A program made the position numbers and the translations under genes. The notes below the pieces were generated by a model. The model had not been told where the DNA came from, ran no database searches, and saw only the letters and a program-made list of their open reading frames with translations. DNA of 64,000 nucleotides from Novosphingobium sp. 9U (GTDB lineage Bacteria > Pseudomonadota > Alphaproteobacteria > Sphingomonadales > Sphingomonadaceae). This document shows, piece by piece, positions 15,536-27,000 of this stretch (position 1 is the first letter of the stretch; each line of letters begins with the position of its first letter). The stretch spans positions 775,085-839,084 of the forward strand of contig NZ_LR732469.1 of assembly GCF_902506425.1 (NCBI RefSeq), read 5' to 3'.

Positions 15536-15828
15536 GGAGCCGCAGCGAAACGGTTCCCGGAAGGCGATGATAGTTCCGGGGAAAAACAATCAACTCAGAT
15601 CCTTGCATGGTTAATGCCGTAAGATTAGCGCTCGCTCAGTTACAAACCCCATGTAGCCACCTCGTGGCGCTTCGGCTTCGGCCGGGGCGCCATTCTTGTT
15701 TCGGCGCAGCCGATCTTCTTGGCGGTCGGGATCCCGAGTAATCTCCGACCCGCCAAAGTCGGCGCGGTGAAAGCTTGTTAACCACTTCGACCCTAAGACG
15801 GCGGAAGACCTGCTGGGACATCCGCTAC

Positions 15829-17073
15829 ATGCTCGCCGAGCCGCTACTTGCGAATGACAACCTTGAGGTGGCCGTCTCGATCGTCATGCCATGTCTCAAC
15901 GAAAAGCAGTCGCTGCCGCATTGCGTCGCCAATGCGCGCGAAGCTCTTGCGCTGATCGAGGCGCGCTATGGCCTCGGCGGCGAAGTCGTCGTGGCGGACA
16001 ATGGCTCGACCGATGGCAGCCAGGCCTTGGCTATCCAACTCGGGGCACGAGTCGTCGATGTCTGCGCCAAGGGCTACGGCGCGGCGCTGATCGGGGGCTT
16101 CGAGCAGGCCTATGGGCGGTTCCTGGTCATGGGGGATGCTGATGGCAGCTATGACTTCACCGATGCTGTGGCGATGGTGGGGCGTCTGCTGGACGGCGCG
16201 GACCTTTGCATGGGGTCGCGGTTTGAGGGCGGCATCGGCGCCGGCGCCATGCCCTGGAAGAACCGCTACATCGGCAATCCCGCGCTGACGGGCATCCTGA
16301 ACCTGTTCTTCCGCACCGGCGTCGACGACGCGCACTGCGGCCTGCGCGCGATCCGGCGGGAGGCATACGGCGAACTCGCGCTGCAAAGCTGTGGCATGGA
16401 ATTCGCTAGCGAGATGGTGATCAAGGCAAGCCTGAGGTGCCTGCGCATCGATCAGGTTCCCGCCACGCTTTCACCGGATCTGCGCGATCGTGCGCCGCAC
16501 CTGCGACCCTGGCGCGACGGATGGCGCCACTTGCGCTACCTCTTCATGCTTAGCCCGACCTGGGCGTTCGGCGTTCCCGCGGCAGCAGCGCTCCTGTTTG
16601 GAGCAGTGCTGCTGCTTGCCGCGAGCATCCAGTACCTGCACCCCGGCGTGTTTCCCGCGATCGGGCCTTATTGGACTCTTCTGGGCTCGGCATCGGTGGA
16701 CGTCGGGCATCAGGCTCTGCTGTTCGGGATGTCGGGCAACCTCTACGGTGTGCGCGCGGGGTATCGGCGCGGGTCGTGGATGGTCGCGCGCAGGATCAGC
16801 CTTGAGGCCATGCTGGTTGCCGGCCTTGCTCTCATAACGGCAGGATGCGTGATCCTCGCCCTGGTGGCCTATGGTTGGGTCAACCGGGACTTTCAGGCAG
16901 CACGCTCGATCCTCCCGCCGGTGCTGGGCACGCTGGCTTGCATCCTGGGTTTTCAGACCATGCTGGGTGGCCTCCTCATGGCCATCATCGGGGGCAACGA
17001 AGCGCAGTTCGGGGCCGCGGCGCGCATCAGTCCGGCGGGACATCGAACCTCGGAGGGCCGGCGACTGGCATGA
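15829..17073 (+). CDS. Family 2 glycosyltransferase with membrane C-terminus (DPM-like)
   Basis: The 414-aa protein has a GT2 domain (about residues 15-240) with SIVMPCLNEKQSL, VVADNGSTDGSQ and MGDADGSYDF, matching dolichol- or polyprenyl-phosphate sugar synthases. Three or more membrane segments follow from about residue 245 to the end. The type usually charges a polyprenyl phosphate with a hexose at the inner membrane. The frame is open to TTG 15775, but ATG 15829 sits just before the conserved part. Its stop overlaps the start of the next gene as ATGA, opening a coupled run of four genes. Confidence 0.85.
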   Translation: MLAEPLLANDNLEVAVSIVMPCLNEKQSLPHCVANAREALALIEARYGLGGEVVVADNGSTDGSQALAIQLGARVVDVCAKGYGAALIGGFEQAYGRFLVMGDADGSYDFTDAVAMVGRLLDGADLCMGSRFEGGIGAGAMPWKNRYIGNPALTGILNLFFRTGVDDAHCGLRAIRREAYGELALQSCGMEFASEMVIKASLRCLRIDQVPATLSPDLRDRAPHLRPWRDGWRHLRYLFMLSPTWAFGVPAAAALLFGAVLLLAASIQYLHPGVFPAIGPYWTLLGSASVDVGHQALLFGMSGNLYGVRAGYRRGSWMVARRISLEAMLVAGLALITAGCVILALVAYGWVNRDFQAARSILPPVLGTLACILGFQTMLGGLLMAIIGGNEAQFGAAARISPAGHRTSEGRRLA

Positions 17074-18056
17074 GCGCTCCGCTGCCATCAGATGGAGTGG
17101 GCCGGGCCGTCTCGTACGGCCTGAAAAGCCCTTGGCTCAGTGTCGTGATGCCCGTGCATGCGGGAGAGGCGTGGCTGCGGCCAACGCTGGAATCCCTCGC
17201 TGGCGAAGCCGAGCCGGGTATCGAGGTGCTGTTCTTCGACAGCAGCCCCGACGAGCGCTCATCGGATGTGGCGCGGGAGTTCGCCTCACGGATCGACATC
17301 GTCATAGAGCGGCGCCCGGACCTGCTCGGGTGGACAGAGAAGACCAATGCAGCCGTGGAGCTTGCCCGTGCACCGCATGTGGCGATGCTGCATCAGGACG
17401 ATCTGTGGTTGCCGGGACGGACGGCGGCGCTGCGCCGCTGGATCGAGGCCGATCCGGAAGCCGTGCTGCACCTCGGCCCGACGCAGATCGTCGACAGCAA
17501 GGGGCGCAAGCGCGGCGTGTGGAACTGCCCGCTGCCTCGTGGCCGTGTCCCCGAAGCTACGCTGGTCGCAAGGCTGCCGGTCCAGAACTTCATCAGCGTG
17601 CCGGCGCCCGTGTTTCGGCGCGACGCATACCTGGCTGTCGGTGGAATGGACCCATCGCTCTGGTACACGCCCGATTGGGACCTGTGGATCAAGCTGAGCC
17701 GCTTCGGCGTGGTCCGTCATCACGCCGACGTGACGAGCGCGTTCCGCGTCCATGGCGGCTCGTTGACGATGACCGGAAGCCGCAGCCTCGAAAACTTCGA
17801 GGATCAGATGCGCATCGTCCTGGACCGTCATGCCGAATGGTATGCGGACCGTGCTCCGGCAAGAGCCATGGAAGCGTCCATCAGGGTCAACCTGGGCCTG
17901 GCGGCCGCGGCGGCCGGGAAAGCAGACAAGCTGATCCCGGCGCTCCGGTCGCTCGTAGCCCTAGGGCCGGTTGGCCTCGTCGGGTATCTTCACTCGTCCC
18001 GCATCGCCGAGCGTCTCATGCCGCGGCTGCGCTGCAAGCTCGCAGGAGAGCTCTGA
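17070..18056 (+). CDS. Family 2 glycosyltransferase
   Basis: The 328-aa soluble protein begins with LSVVMPVHAGEAWLRPTL and has FFDSSPDERS and the metal-binding-type HQDDLWLPGR, which define a GT-A fold transferase. Later segments GGMDPSLWYTPDWDLWIKLS and FRVHGGSLT are typical of the acceptor half. Acceptor and donor are unknown. ATG 17070 overlaps the preceding stop; the longer open frame upstream is another phase of the previous gene. Works with its neighbours in a glycan or glycolipid pathway. Confidence 0.85.
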   Translation: MSAPLPSDGVGRAVSYGLKSPWLSVVMPVHAGEAWLRPTLESLAGEAEPGIEVLFFDSSPDERSSDVAREFASRIDIVIERRPDLLGWTEKTNAAVELARAPHVAMLHQDDLWLPGRTAALRRWIEADPEAVLHLGPTQIVDSKGRKRGVWNCPLPRGRVPEATLVARLPVQNFISVPAPVFRRDAYLAVGGMDPSLWYTPDWDLWIKLSRFGVVRHHADVTSAFRVHGGSLTMTGSRSLENFEDQMRIVLDRHAEWYADRAPARAMEASIRVNLGLAAAAAGKADKLIPALRSLVALGPVGLVGYLHSSRIAERLMPRLRCKLAGEL

Positions 18057-18058
18057 CC

Positions 18059-18685
18059 ATGCCCATAGGTCCTGTCATCCGCCGCTTGTTCGGTCGCCAC
18101 GAACACCGCGTCGCCGCACTCTTTCGCGCATTCTTCTTCGACATCAACGACTACAAGCGCCGGCTGCAGACCTGGGCATCGGCACCCCAGCGGATACTGG
18201 AGGTCGGCTGCGGCGAAGGCGCGGTGACCGAGGCGCTCGCCGAGATCTATCCTGGCGCCGAGATCATGGCGATCGACATCACGCCATCGGTGGGCCGCCT
18301 CTACCGCGGGTCGACACAGAGAGTGCGGTTCCAGCAGGTGACCGTCGAGGAGGTCGCACGCGATCGGCCAGGCGAGTTCGACCTGGTGGTCTTTTCCGAC
18401 GTGATCCACCACGTGCCCGAAGCGCTGCGCCGCGAGGTGCTCGATGCGGCGCGTCGCTCGCTGGGTCCGGGTGGGCTGCTGGTGCTCAAGGACTGGGAGC
18501 CGCGGCGCACGCCGATCCATTGGTTGTGCCACGCCTGCGACCGCTGGCTGACCGGCGACAGAGTGAGCCACCTGACATCCGGAGAGATGAGCGCGCTGCT
18601 GTCCTCCGTCTCCTTCCGGCCCTTGTCACAGGACGTTCGCTTGCGCCCTTGGGCGAACAACTTCGCCCTGCTGGCGCACGCTTGA
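18059..18685 (+). CDS. SAM-dependent class I methyltransferase
   Basis: The 208-aa protein has motif I ILEVGCGEGAVTEAL, motif II with MAIDITPSVG, and DLVVFSDVIHHVPE (motif IV), followed by GPGGLLVLKDWEP. The family transfers a methyl group from SAM; here the target is probably a sugar or lipid intermediate of the cluster. ATG 18059 is 2 bp after the glycosyltransferase stop. The WANNFALLAHA ending is complete. Its stop overlaps the TTG start proposed for the GtrA gene. Confidence 0.85.
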   Translation: MPIGPVIRRLFGRHEHRVAALFRAFFFDINDYKRRLQTWASAPQRILEVGCGEGAVTEALAEIYPGAEIMAIDITPSVGRLYRGSTQRVRFQQVTVEEVARDRPGEFDLVVFSDVIHHVPEALRREVLDAARRSLGPGGLLVLKDWEPRRTPIHWLCHACDRWLTGDRVSHLTSGEMSALLSSVSFRPLSQDVRLRPWANNFALLAHA

Positions 18686-19098
18686 ACCTGCGCCGATCCT
18701 TGAACTTACGCCAGTCCTTGAGCCATCCCTGTCGCTACCTGGCAGGCGGGGCGCTCTGTGCGGGACTGCACAACGCGGTGCTGATCGGGGCAGATCTCGT
18801 CCGAATCCACTATATCGTTGGCATGGTGATCTCCATGATCGTGGTCACGCCGGTCGGCTACTTGCATCAGAGTATCTTGACGTTCGGCAGGCCGCCTTCG
18901 TGGCCGCGGTTCGCGGTCTTTGCGGCCGGGACGCTATCGGGATTTCCGCTATCGCTCAGCTTGATGCTGCTGTTCTGCAGCGGGCTTGGCTTGCCGGTGT
19001 TCGTCGCAACGCCGCTGGCCACCGTGTCGTTGCTGGTGTGGAACTACTTGTGGGCGCGCCGGGCGATCCTGCACGCCTCGCCGTCCGCTACAAGCTGA
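18682..19098 (+). CDS. GtrA-like membrane protein
   Basis: A 138-aa protein with four predicted membrane helices and the layout of GtrA, which helps move polyprenyl-phosphate-linked sugars across the inner membrane. Recognisable segments are YLAGGALCAGLHNAVLIGAD, TPVGYLHQSILTFG and LLVWNYLWARRAIL (the NYxxxRxxVF-like end). No ATG is available; TTG 18682 overlaps the preceding stop as TTGA, and TTG 18700 or 18718 are alternatives. It fits the DPM-like transferase four genes upstream. Its last 11 bases overlap the convergent gene. Confidence 0.75.
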   Translation: MNLRRSLNLRQSLSHPCRYLAGGALCAGLHNAVLIGADLVRIHYIVGMVISMIVVTPVGYLHQSILTFGRPPSWPRFAVFAAGTLSGFPLSLSLMLLFCSGLGLPVFVATPLATVSLLVWNYLWARRAILHASPSATS

Positions 19099-20848
19099 CC
19101 ACCCGGCATCCCGCGGCGTCCGCCGCTTGGTGAAGACGGTGTTGCGCGGGGCTGGGACCTGGCAGGAGGTCGTTTCCGAACAGGCGGTTCATCGCGGCAA
19201 ACCGGGGCGTGTCGGCAAAGGCCAGAGTGCGTCCTCCGGCACATAGGCGCGTGAGTGCTGCAGGAGGCAATTCGGTCGCCTGTAGCATGATCGGCCGGTT
19301 CGAGAGGTCCGGGCGATTGCGCACCAGGTCCGTGGCAAATGGTGTCGGCCAGTCATCCACGATCAGGAGGTCGGCAGTCGATCGGCTCAGGGCGGCGCTG
19401 GCCTGGGCGTAGGGAGCGATGAAGCTTCGGGCCAGCCAGACGTGAAACGGCAGGAGTGCCAGCACGGATAGCGCCGTTCCCCAAAGGACAACGCGCATGG
19501 GAGCCGCGCCCGCACGTTCGAGCCGGTGCCAGCCAAAACCGGCGATCAGCACGGCGCTGCCCAGGAACCCATGCAGATAGCGATAACCCCACCCGTGGGC
19601 TTGCGCTGGAAGCAGCAGCAGCATGGCCAGCACCAGCAGCGCGATCCCGAGCGCCAGCGCCCGGCAAAGCGGCTCGGCACGCAGCGAGCTACGCAGGCCC
19701 ACGATCATCAGCGGGAGCAGCAGCAGGTGCTGCCACGCCACGAAACGCAGCAGGTTCACGCCCATCAGCCCGAACGAGACGGGGCCGAGCGCCGTGGTGC
19801 TGGAGCGGAAGCGATCGAGATAACTTACGCCGCCCGCCTGGTGCTCGGCCGGGATCGCCTGCACGCCGTGCGAACTGACCCAGCCCGGCCAACTGAGCCA
19901 GAACAGCCCGATCGCGCCATAGCAAAGCACGTAGACCGCCAGCAACCGCCATTGCTTCTCCCGCCTCAGCAGGTCGAGGAATGGCAGGACGAACAGCGGA
20001 TGGAATAGTGGCTGATGCAGGCCGGTGGCAATGAAGCCAACCGCAATCGCGCCAGCGTCGGTGACCGGGCGGCGCTGCAGGAACAGCCAGAGCCACACGA
20101 GATTGGCGGCAAGGTGGGCCGTCATCGCATAGCGCGTGGCTCCCATCACGATCGCCTGCGAGGAGCCGGCAAAGAGAAGCAAGACGACGGTCTGCGTCGA
20201 GGGACTCTCCGGCCAGATCCGCCGGGCAATGCGCCAGAGGGCCAGCCCGGCGATCATGAGCAGGAGCGGCGAGATCAGCGCATCGGGCATGATGCGGCTG
20301 AGAGCGGCGTGCAACGCGGCGTTTCCAGGCAGGTACGCCGATATCCAAGCCTCACGATCGCCGATGGGCAGGATGAAGGTGGCGTTGAGCGCTTCGTACC
20401 ACTCTCGCCACTGTGCAGGGAATGGGGCGACAAGCTGGCCGCGCGAGAAAATTCCCGCATCGAATGCCACCATCTGCTCGTCGCGGCTGAGATCGAAATC
20501 GAACAGCACGAACCTGCGCAGGCACCATGCGGTCAGCGCCATCGCGATCACGACCGCGATCGCGATCGCGTGAAGGAAGCGTAGCGCATGCGCTATGCTG
20601 TCGGATCGTGTCTCTCCCCGTGCTCCAAAGACAAGGATCAGGCCATAGAAAAGGATCAGGGCGCCAGCGACCGGGATGTCCTGCCGAAGCAGGAAGAACC
20701 GGGCGAGCCCAGTGAACACCGTCAGCACCGCCGGGGTATCCTTGATCAGGAACCCCAGCGCGGCGCAGACGATCACCGCGCCTATCGCAAGGCCAAGGGA
20801 GGACGGCAGCAGCCGCCCCCCCGCGTGTTCGACGTCGTCCTGCTCCAT
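19088..20848 (-). CDS. Polytopic membrane protein, GT-C/mannosyltransferase-like
   Basis: The 586-aa protein has about 11-12 membrane helices. After the second or third helix comes FDFDLSRDEQMVAFDAG, an acidic loop (D/E rich) placed where GT-C transferases such as PMT or ArnT keep their catalytic acids. A soluble C-terminal domain of about 100 residues follows the last helix. I infer a polyprenyl-sugar-using glycosyltransferase, matching the DPM-like and GtrA genes next door; it is convergent with that operon and overlaps gtrA by 11 bp. A flippase or unknown membrane protein is the alternative. Confidence 0.6.
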   Translation of the reverse strand: MEQDDVEHAGGRLLPSSLGLAIGAVIVCAALGFLIKDTPAVLTVFTGLARFFLLRQDIPVAGALILFYGLILVFGARGETRSDSIAHALRFLHAIAIAVVIAMALTAWCLRRFVLFDFDLSRDEQMVAFDAGIFSRGQLVAPFPAQWREWYEALNATFILPIGDREAWISAYLPGNAALHAALSRIMPDALISPLLLMIAGLALWRIARRIWPESPSTQTVVLLLFAGSSQAIVMGATRYAMTAHLAANLVWLWLFLQRRPVTDAGAIAVGFIATGLHQPLFHPLFVLPFLDLLRREKQWRLLAVYVLCYGAIGLFWLSWPGWVSSHGVQAIPAEHQAGGVSYLDRFRSSTTALGPVSFGLMGVNLLRFVAWQHLLLLPLMIVGLRSSLRAEPLCRALALGIALLVLAMLLLLPAQAHGWGYRYLHGFLGSAVLIAGFGWHRLERAGAAPMRVVLWGTALSVLALLPFHVWLARSFIAPYAQASAALSRSTADLLIVDDWPTPFATDLVRNRPDLSNRPIMLQATELPPAALTRLCAGGRTLAFADTPRFAAMNRLFGNDLLPGPSPAQHRLHQAADAAGCRVVSL

Positions 20849-21022
20849 GCGTGATGTCCCGCTACGCCTGCCGCGCTGTCTCCATGAGAGCGCTCACCCC
20901 TCGGCTTGCTCTCTCACCATATTCGATAGGCTTGCAATCAGGTCTTTGGCTTGGCGCGAGTGTGGGGATGGTCGTGCACCTCATCTTCGCCGTACTTTTG
21001 CCGTCGCAATGATCCGCAAGAT

Positions 21023-21049
21023 TTGACAGCAAGTAGTCGCACTTATACC
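21023..21049 (+). promoter_or_regulatory. Putative sigma70-type promoter of the large autotransporter
   Basis: A perfect TTGACA at 21023-21028 is followed 15 bp later by TATACC (21044-21049). The spacing is slightly short. The start codon is at 21084, preceded by aggggtgat, which gives a leader of about 28 bases. Confidence 0.45.
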
Positions 21050-21083
21050 TAAACCCCAAGGGCATTTCAGGGGTGATAAGTAC

Positions 21084-24000
21084 ATGGCGGGGCAGGGTAG
21101 CCAGGGACGGCGTGCGCGCGCGTTCCTTTTGAAGTCTGGCGCGACCGCATTGGCGCTGCTGGTCCATCAACAAGCCTGGGCGGCGTGCGCGCCCGACCCG
21201 GTGCAAAGCGGACAGACAACCACCTGCAGCGGCCTTGATGCCGATGGGTTTGTGATCTCGACATCCGACTCCACGGTCGTGGTGACGAACGGTGCGGTCG
21301 TAACTGGAAGCGGCGGTGCAGCGATCTCGGTCGCGATGCCATCACCGGGCAATTACTTCACGCGTACGGCCACGTTGAACATTGATGGCATAGTCGCAGG
21401 CGGCGCGAACGCAGGTATCCAGATCGAGCCGGGCTCCCTTGCCGGGAACAGCTTCGATGGCGGCGGCTCCTCCGTTCGCATCACGATCGGGGCTACGGGA
21501 CTGGTGAGCGGCAGCGCCGGCATCAGCGGCGTTAAGACGCAGGACAACCCCTATGCAGGAACGGTGATCGCGCTGGACAATAGCGGGACGGTCAGCGCCA
21601 ACAGCGGCCCCGCCATCGCAGCCGAGAACTTGGGGCCCACGTTCAGCACCATCGTCAACCGACAGGGCGCGCTGATCAGGGGCATCGCCACAAGCTTCGA
21701 CACGCTCGACAACAGTGGCACGATCGATGGCGGCTCGGGATCTGCCGTGGCACCTTCATCGGCCTATGGGTATCGACCGAACGAAGTCCGCAATGCCGGG
21801 CTGATCACGTCCGCAGGCGCTGCTCCAACGATCATGGCCGGTGGTTTTATTACCAACTCGGGAGCGATCTCGAATACGGGCAGCGGCAACGCCATCAGCG
21901 CGAGCACCTCCTACCTCATAATGAGCAACGAGGCGGGCGGCTCGATCGCTGCGAACGGCACGGCGATCAGCGCGCCCTATGCGCTCTCGCTGACCAATGC
22001 AGGCCTGATCACCGGCAATGTCGTAGCGGGCTCCAACGTCTCGTTCACCGGCAGCAGGGTCGACACCGGCGCCGGCGTGCTCGACGGCAACCTGCAGTTC
22101 GGCGACAGCTTCGACACGCTCTACGTACGCTATGCCAATGGCGCATCTCGGACCGGAGTGACCGGCACGATCGACGGTGCGGGCGGTACCGATACGGTGA
22201 TCGCCAGGTTCCTTGCAGATGCAACGGTCACGGCAGCGGCACCTTCTGTGACGGGCTTCGAAAGCTTCGGCGTAGAGGTAGCCACGGACACGCGAGTTGT
22301 TCTGGCAGATGGCTTCTCAATGCCAACCACATTGCTCATCAGCGGCGCCGGCACGATCGAAAACCGCACCGCGCTGGCGGCCGCTGGTACTGTGGTCGAT
22401 AATTATTGGCTTGGCGACAACCCGAACTTCGTCAATGCCGGAACGATCGAGGATACGAGGACAAGCAGCACCGATGGCTTTGGCTACGGCTACGCCGTTC
22501 GCGGTACACTTCGCAGCTTCGAGAACACCGGCCGAATCCTGTCATCGGAAAACGGCGTTTCCGTCTACACCAATTCCTTCATCAACTCGGGCGACATCAT
22601 CGCCGCTGGCACCGCGGTCTATGATTCGCTCAATGGGCTGCCGTTCAGGAATTCGGGTCTGATACGTTCGACGAGCGGGACCGGGCTTTCGGCTTCAAGT
22701 TCCAGCTACAACGTGGGCTACGGAATAGAAAACAGCGGCACTATCGAGGGTGTCACGACGGGTGCCGACCTGGGCACCAACCTCATCAACACCGGCACTA
22801 TCCGCTCTTCGGGCACCGGCGTCAGGCTGGCGTACGGGACGTTGGAAAACCGGAGCGGCGGACTGATCGCGGGCGACGAGCAGGCGGCCACCGTCGGGTA
22901 CACGGGCACTTTGGTCAATTCGGGTACAATCAACGGCAACGTCACGCTGCAGGATGGCTTTGGCTATGGCAATGCCCGGTTCTTCGCGCTCGACGGCAGC
23001 GTGCTGAACGGAAACCTGACACTGGGCAACGGTACCACCTTCGTGACCGAGTTGACGGGCGCGGGCACCAGCGGCTTTGCGGGCGTCAATGGCAGTGTGA
23101 CATCCGCAGGCGGTTCGGTCCGGTTCCGCGTCCGCGACGATGCCTCGCCGGCGATCCCGTCGGTGAATGAGTTCACGTCAGTCGGGTACGACTTGTACGA
23201 CGGCTCGGCACTGACGCTCTCGGGCAATGGTGATGTAACCCAACAACTGGTCTTCGCAGGCAACGGGAGTGTCGATCTTACCGCCAACCTGGTCGCCACA
23301 TCGCAGCCCGCGATCCTTTCGGACTACGTGCTCGACTGGACGGGCAACAGCTATGCCGCCAACACGCTCTCGATCGTCAGCCGTGGCGCCATCACGTTGA
23401 CCCGCAGCAATCCCAACACGTATCCAAGCGCCGTGCAACTGCGGGAGGGTGACGTGTTCACGAACGCCGGCACGATCACTATGCGTGACGTGTCCGGCAG
23501 CCCCTACCAGGGTAGCGCCATTTCCGGTGGCAAGGTCGTCAACACCGGCACCATCACGGTGGAGAATGCCCAGGCCCTGAACGGCTCGCAGTCGGTCGAC
23601 AACTCCGGCTCGATCACCGGCAATGGACCGCTGGCTCGCTACCTGCCGGGAACGCTGACCAACAGCGGCACGCTGACCAGCATCAACGGCCCGGCCCTGC
23701 AGCTCAGTTCCTCCGGATTGATCGACAACCTTGCTGGGGGCGTCATCTCGGGTGCGGGCGGCATTGCGATCCAATCCGCAAGTGGCTCGATCCGCAATGC
23801 CGGCACCATCAACGGCTCGGTCGATCTCTCCTACCTCAACGTCTACTCGTACTACGGCTCGACCTACACCGCGGCCGGCGGCACGCTGAACGGCGATCTG
23901 CGCTTCGGGCGTAACGACGACCTGCTGATCGAGACCGGCAGCGGCTTTGGCGTGACCGGTACGATCGATGGCGGGGAGGGCTACGACCTCGCCCTCCATG

Positions 24001-27000
24001 CCCGTTCCGGGTCGGGTACGGTGGAACTCGGCACGCTGCCGACCGGCTTCGAAGGTGAGGGCGTAACCGCCAGCGGCGCCGGTACCGTGGTGACGATTAC
24101 GGGAGCTGCCGGTCGCACTGCCGACATTGCGGTGGGCGGCGATGCGCAGATCGTCAATCGTGCGGCGACGACCGGCTCGGTCAGGGGGCTCGCCGACTTG
24201 GGCGTCTACCTGCCGGACCAGAGCTACAACACTTACCTCGCCTCCTTCGACAACCAGGCTGACGTCGGCCGCACAATCGCGGTACGCGCGAACGCCCTGA
24301 CCAACACCGCTAACGTCGGCCTCGCCGCGATCGACGGTGACGATGACGAGCGCGGTATCGAACAGTACGCGACCGGCGCGTTGAGCTTCAACAACTCCGG
24401 GACGGTCGCCTCGCCGATCGACGGCGCTGCTGCCGATCTGATCGGCGAGCAGGTGACCACGGCCAGCATCGTGAACAGTGGCACACTGGATGGAGGACTG
24501 TCCGCAGTCCTGCTGTTCACGCAGGACGGCCAGAACCCGGCCGTTACGCTCGACAACAGCGGGACCATCAAGTCGGCCGGCATGGGCGACACTGCGGCCG
24601 GCTTGTACCAGTCCTTCTACGTGCCGGGGACCTTGCCTGGGCCGGTGACGATCGCCGTGAACAACACCGGCACCATCGAGCAGACCGGCACGGCGGGTGA
24701 TGCACTTTATCTCGGCTTCGTCAGCGACAACGCGACCACGATCCGCAACGCCGGCACCATCCGCGCCAATGCCGGCGGCATAACCGGTAGATACAACTAC
24801 CCGTACGGCTGGTACTTCCCGGAATATTCCTACCTCTACACCGATCTGGCAACCGGCATCCACGTCAGCAGCCCCGGCCTTGCTTACGGCTACGAGGTCG
24901 CCCCACAGGTCACGATCAGCAATCTCAAGGGCGCGACGATTGAGGCTACGGGCGCTCTGTCCGTAGCGGCGCTGGTGGAGGGCAAGCTCACTCTCGATAA
25001 CGCCGGCACCATCAATGGCGGCGGCGACGTCAACTACACCTACTCCTATACTTATGGCCCGACCTACAGCTTCACGTACGCCGGCGCGATCCAGACCCTC
25101 GGCGACTTCGACGACAGCATCGTCAACTCCGGCACCATCACCGGAACGGTCGATCTGGGCGGCGGCAACGACACGATCGTCAACACCGGGACGATGACGG
25201 GCAACGTCCGGCTCGGCAGCGGTGACGATGCCTTCACGCAGCGGATCTCGGCCACCCTGGGCGGCACGATCTCCGGCGGCGAAGGCTTCGACACCTTCCG
25301 CGTCGATGCGACCGGCACCGGTGCCATCGCTGGCAGCCAGATCGATGGCTTCGAGCGCCTGGTGCAGACCGGTCCCGGCTCGGCCGCATGGTCGGGCCGC
25401 TTCGAGGCGCCAACTATCGAGCTCGACGGCTCGACCTTGCTGGTCGCCGCGGGCTCGACGTTGCAGACATCGGGCATGGTGGCCGTCACCGGCGGCAACG
25501 GCGCCGAGGTCGTAACTAACGCCGGCACCATCGCGGGTTCGGTCGTGCTGGGCGATGGCAACGACCTGTACCGCGATCTTGCCGGCAGCACCGTTGCAGG
25601 CACTGTCGATGGCGGCTCCGGGCAGGATACCTATGAGTACGTGCTGGCCGGCGATCGTAACGCGAGTGGCACACGGGCCAACTTCGAGACCCTGGCAGTC
25701 GGCGGCAGCGGCACGCTGACCTACGCGCTCGAACAGTCCTTCGCACAGGCGCGCCTGGATGGCGTGGGCCTGACTGTCTCCTCGCACGGCTACACGATCG
25801 GCGAGGTTCTCGGCGGTGCCGGCAGCGAGACCCTGCGCATTGATGGCGACCTGGCGCGCGTCGCGCTGGCAGGTGGCAACGACACCCTGGTCCTCGGCAC
25901 GGCCGTGGCCGCGGGAAACTACGATGGGGGCACCGGGACGGACACGCTGACGTTCTCCGGCACCGCACCGGTCACGCTTGCCGGGACGGTTACTGGCTTC
26001 GAAGCGCTCTCGCTCGACAGCAATGCACTCACCGTCGCTGGCACGCTCGGCACGGCAGGCGAGACGGTGAGCCTCACCGACAGGGCCGAAGTGGTGACGC
26101 TCGCCCAGGACGGCGCCATCCGCGCCTCGCTGAACCTGGGCGCCGGCGATGACCGGTTCCGCCTGCAGCAGGCCGGGTACGCCGGCCCGATCGACGGCGG
26201 CCTGGGCGAGGACACGTTCTCGCTCGAGACGGGCGCGCCCTACACGATCTCCGACGCGGTGACCGGGTTCGAACGCTTCGCGCTGGGCGGCAACGCCCTG
26301 ACGATCGCCGGAACCCTGGGAAGCGCCGGCCAGGCGCTCCGCTTCGAGGATACGGACGATACGATCACGGTCGCCGCAGGCGGTCGCCTGCTCGGCAACG
26401 TGAGCCTGGGCGGCGGCAACGATCGCCTGACCATCGTGGGCGCCTTTGCGGGGTCCGTGGATGGTGGCGCCGGCACCGACGTATTGAGCGTGAGCGGCGG
26501 TTCGCAAAGCACTCCGGTCGCATTTGCCTCGATCGCCCAGTTCGAGAGCTATGCGCAAAGCGGCGGCTTCGCGACGATCTCGGGCACGGCTGCCCTGGGC
26601 ACTGCCAACCTCACCGGCGGACGCCTGGTGGGCCTTGCGGGCTCGACGATCAACGCCGGCACGATCAACGTCCAGCAGGGTGCGATCTTCGGCTCGGCGG
26701 GGACGGTTAACGCCAACATTGCCGTAGCCGGCACGCTCAGCCCGGGTGCTTCGCCCGGAACGATGACGGTGAACGGCAACGTCTCGCTAGGCGCGACGTC
26801 GGTCTCGCTGTTCGAGATCACGCCGACGGTAGCCGACCAGCTCGTCATCTCGGGCACGCTGTCGATCGCCCAGGGCGCGACGCTCCAGCTGGCCCCGTCG
26901 GCAGACGTCCAGGCCGGCCGCTCGCTCGACCTGATCGTCGCGGGCGGCGGCATCAGCGGCAGCTTCACCAACATCGTGAAGCCGGCCTCGCTGTTCGGCG

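Noticed and set aside
23178-26558. Long open frame on the minus strand inside the autotransporter gene (1126 codons)
   Set aside because: It is the shadow of a repetitive, GC-rich gene; its translation has no domain and is full of low-complexity Gly/Arg/Ala stretches.
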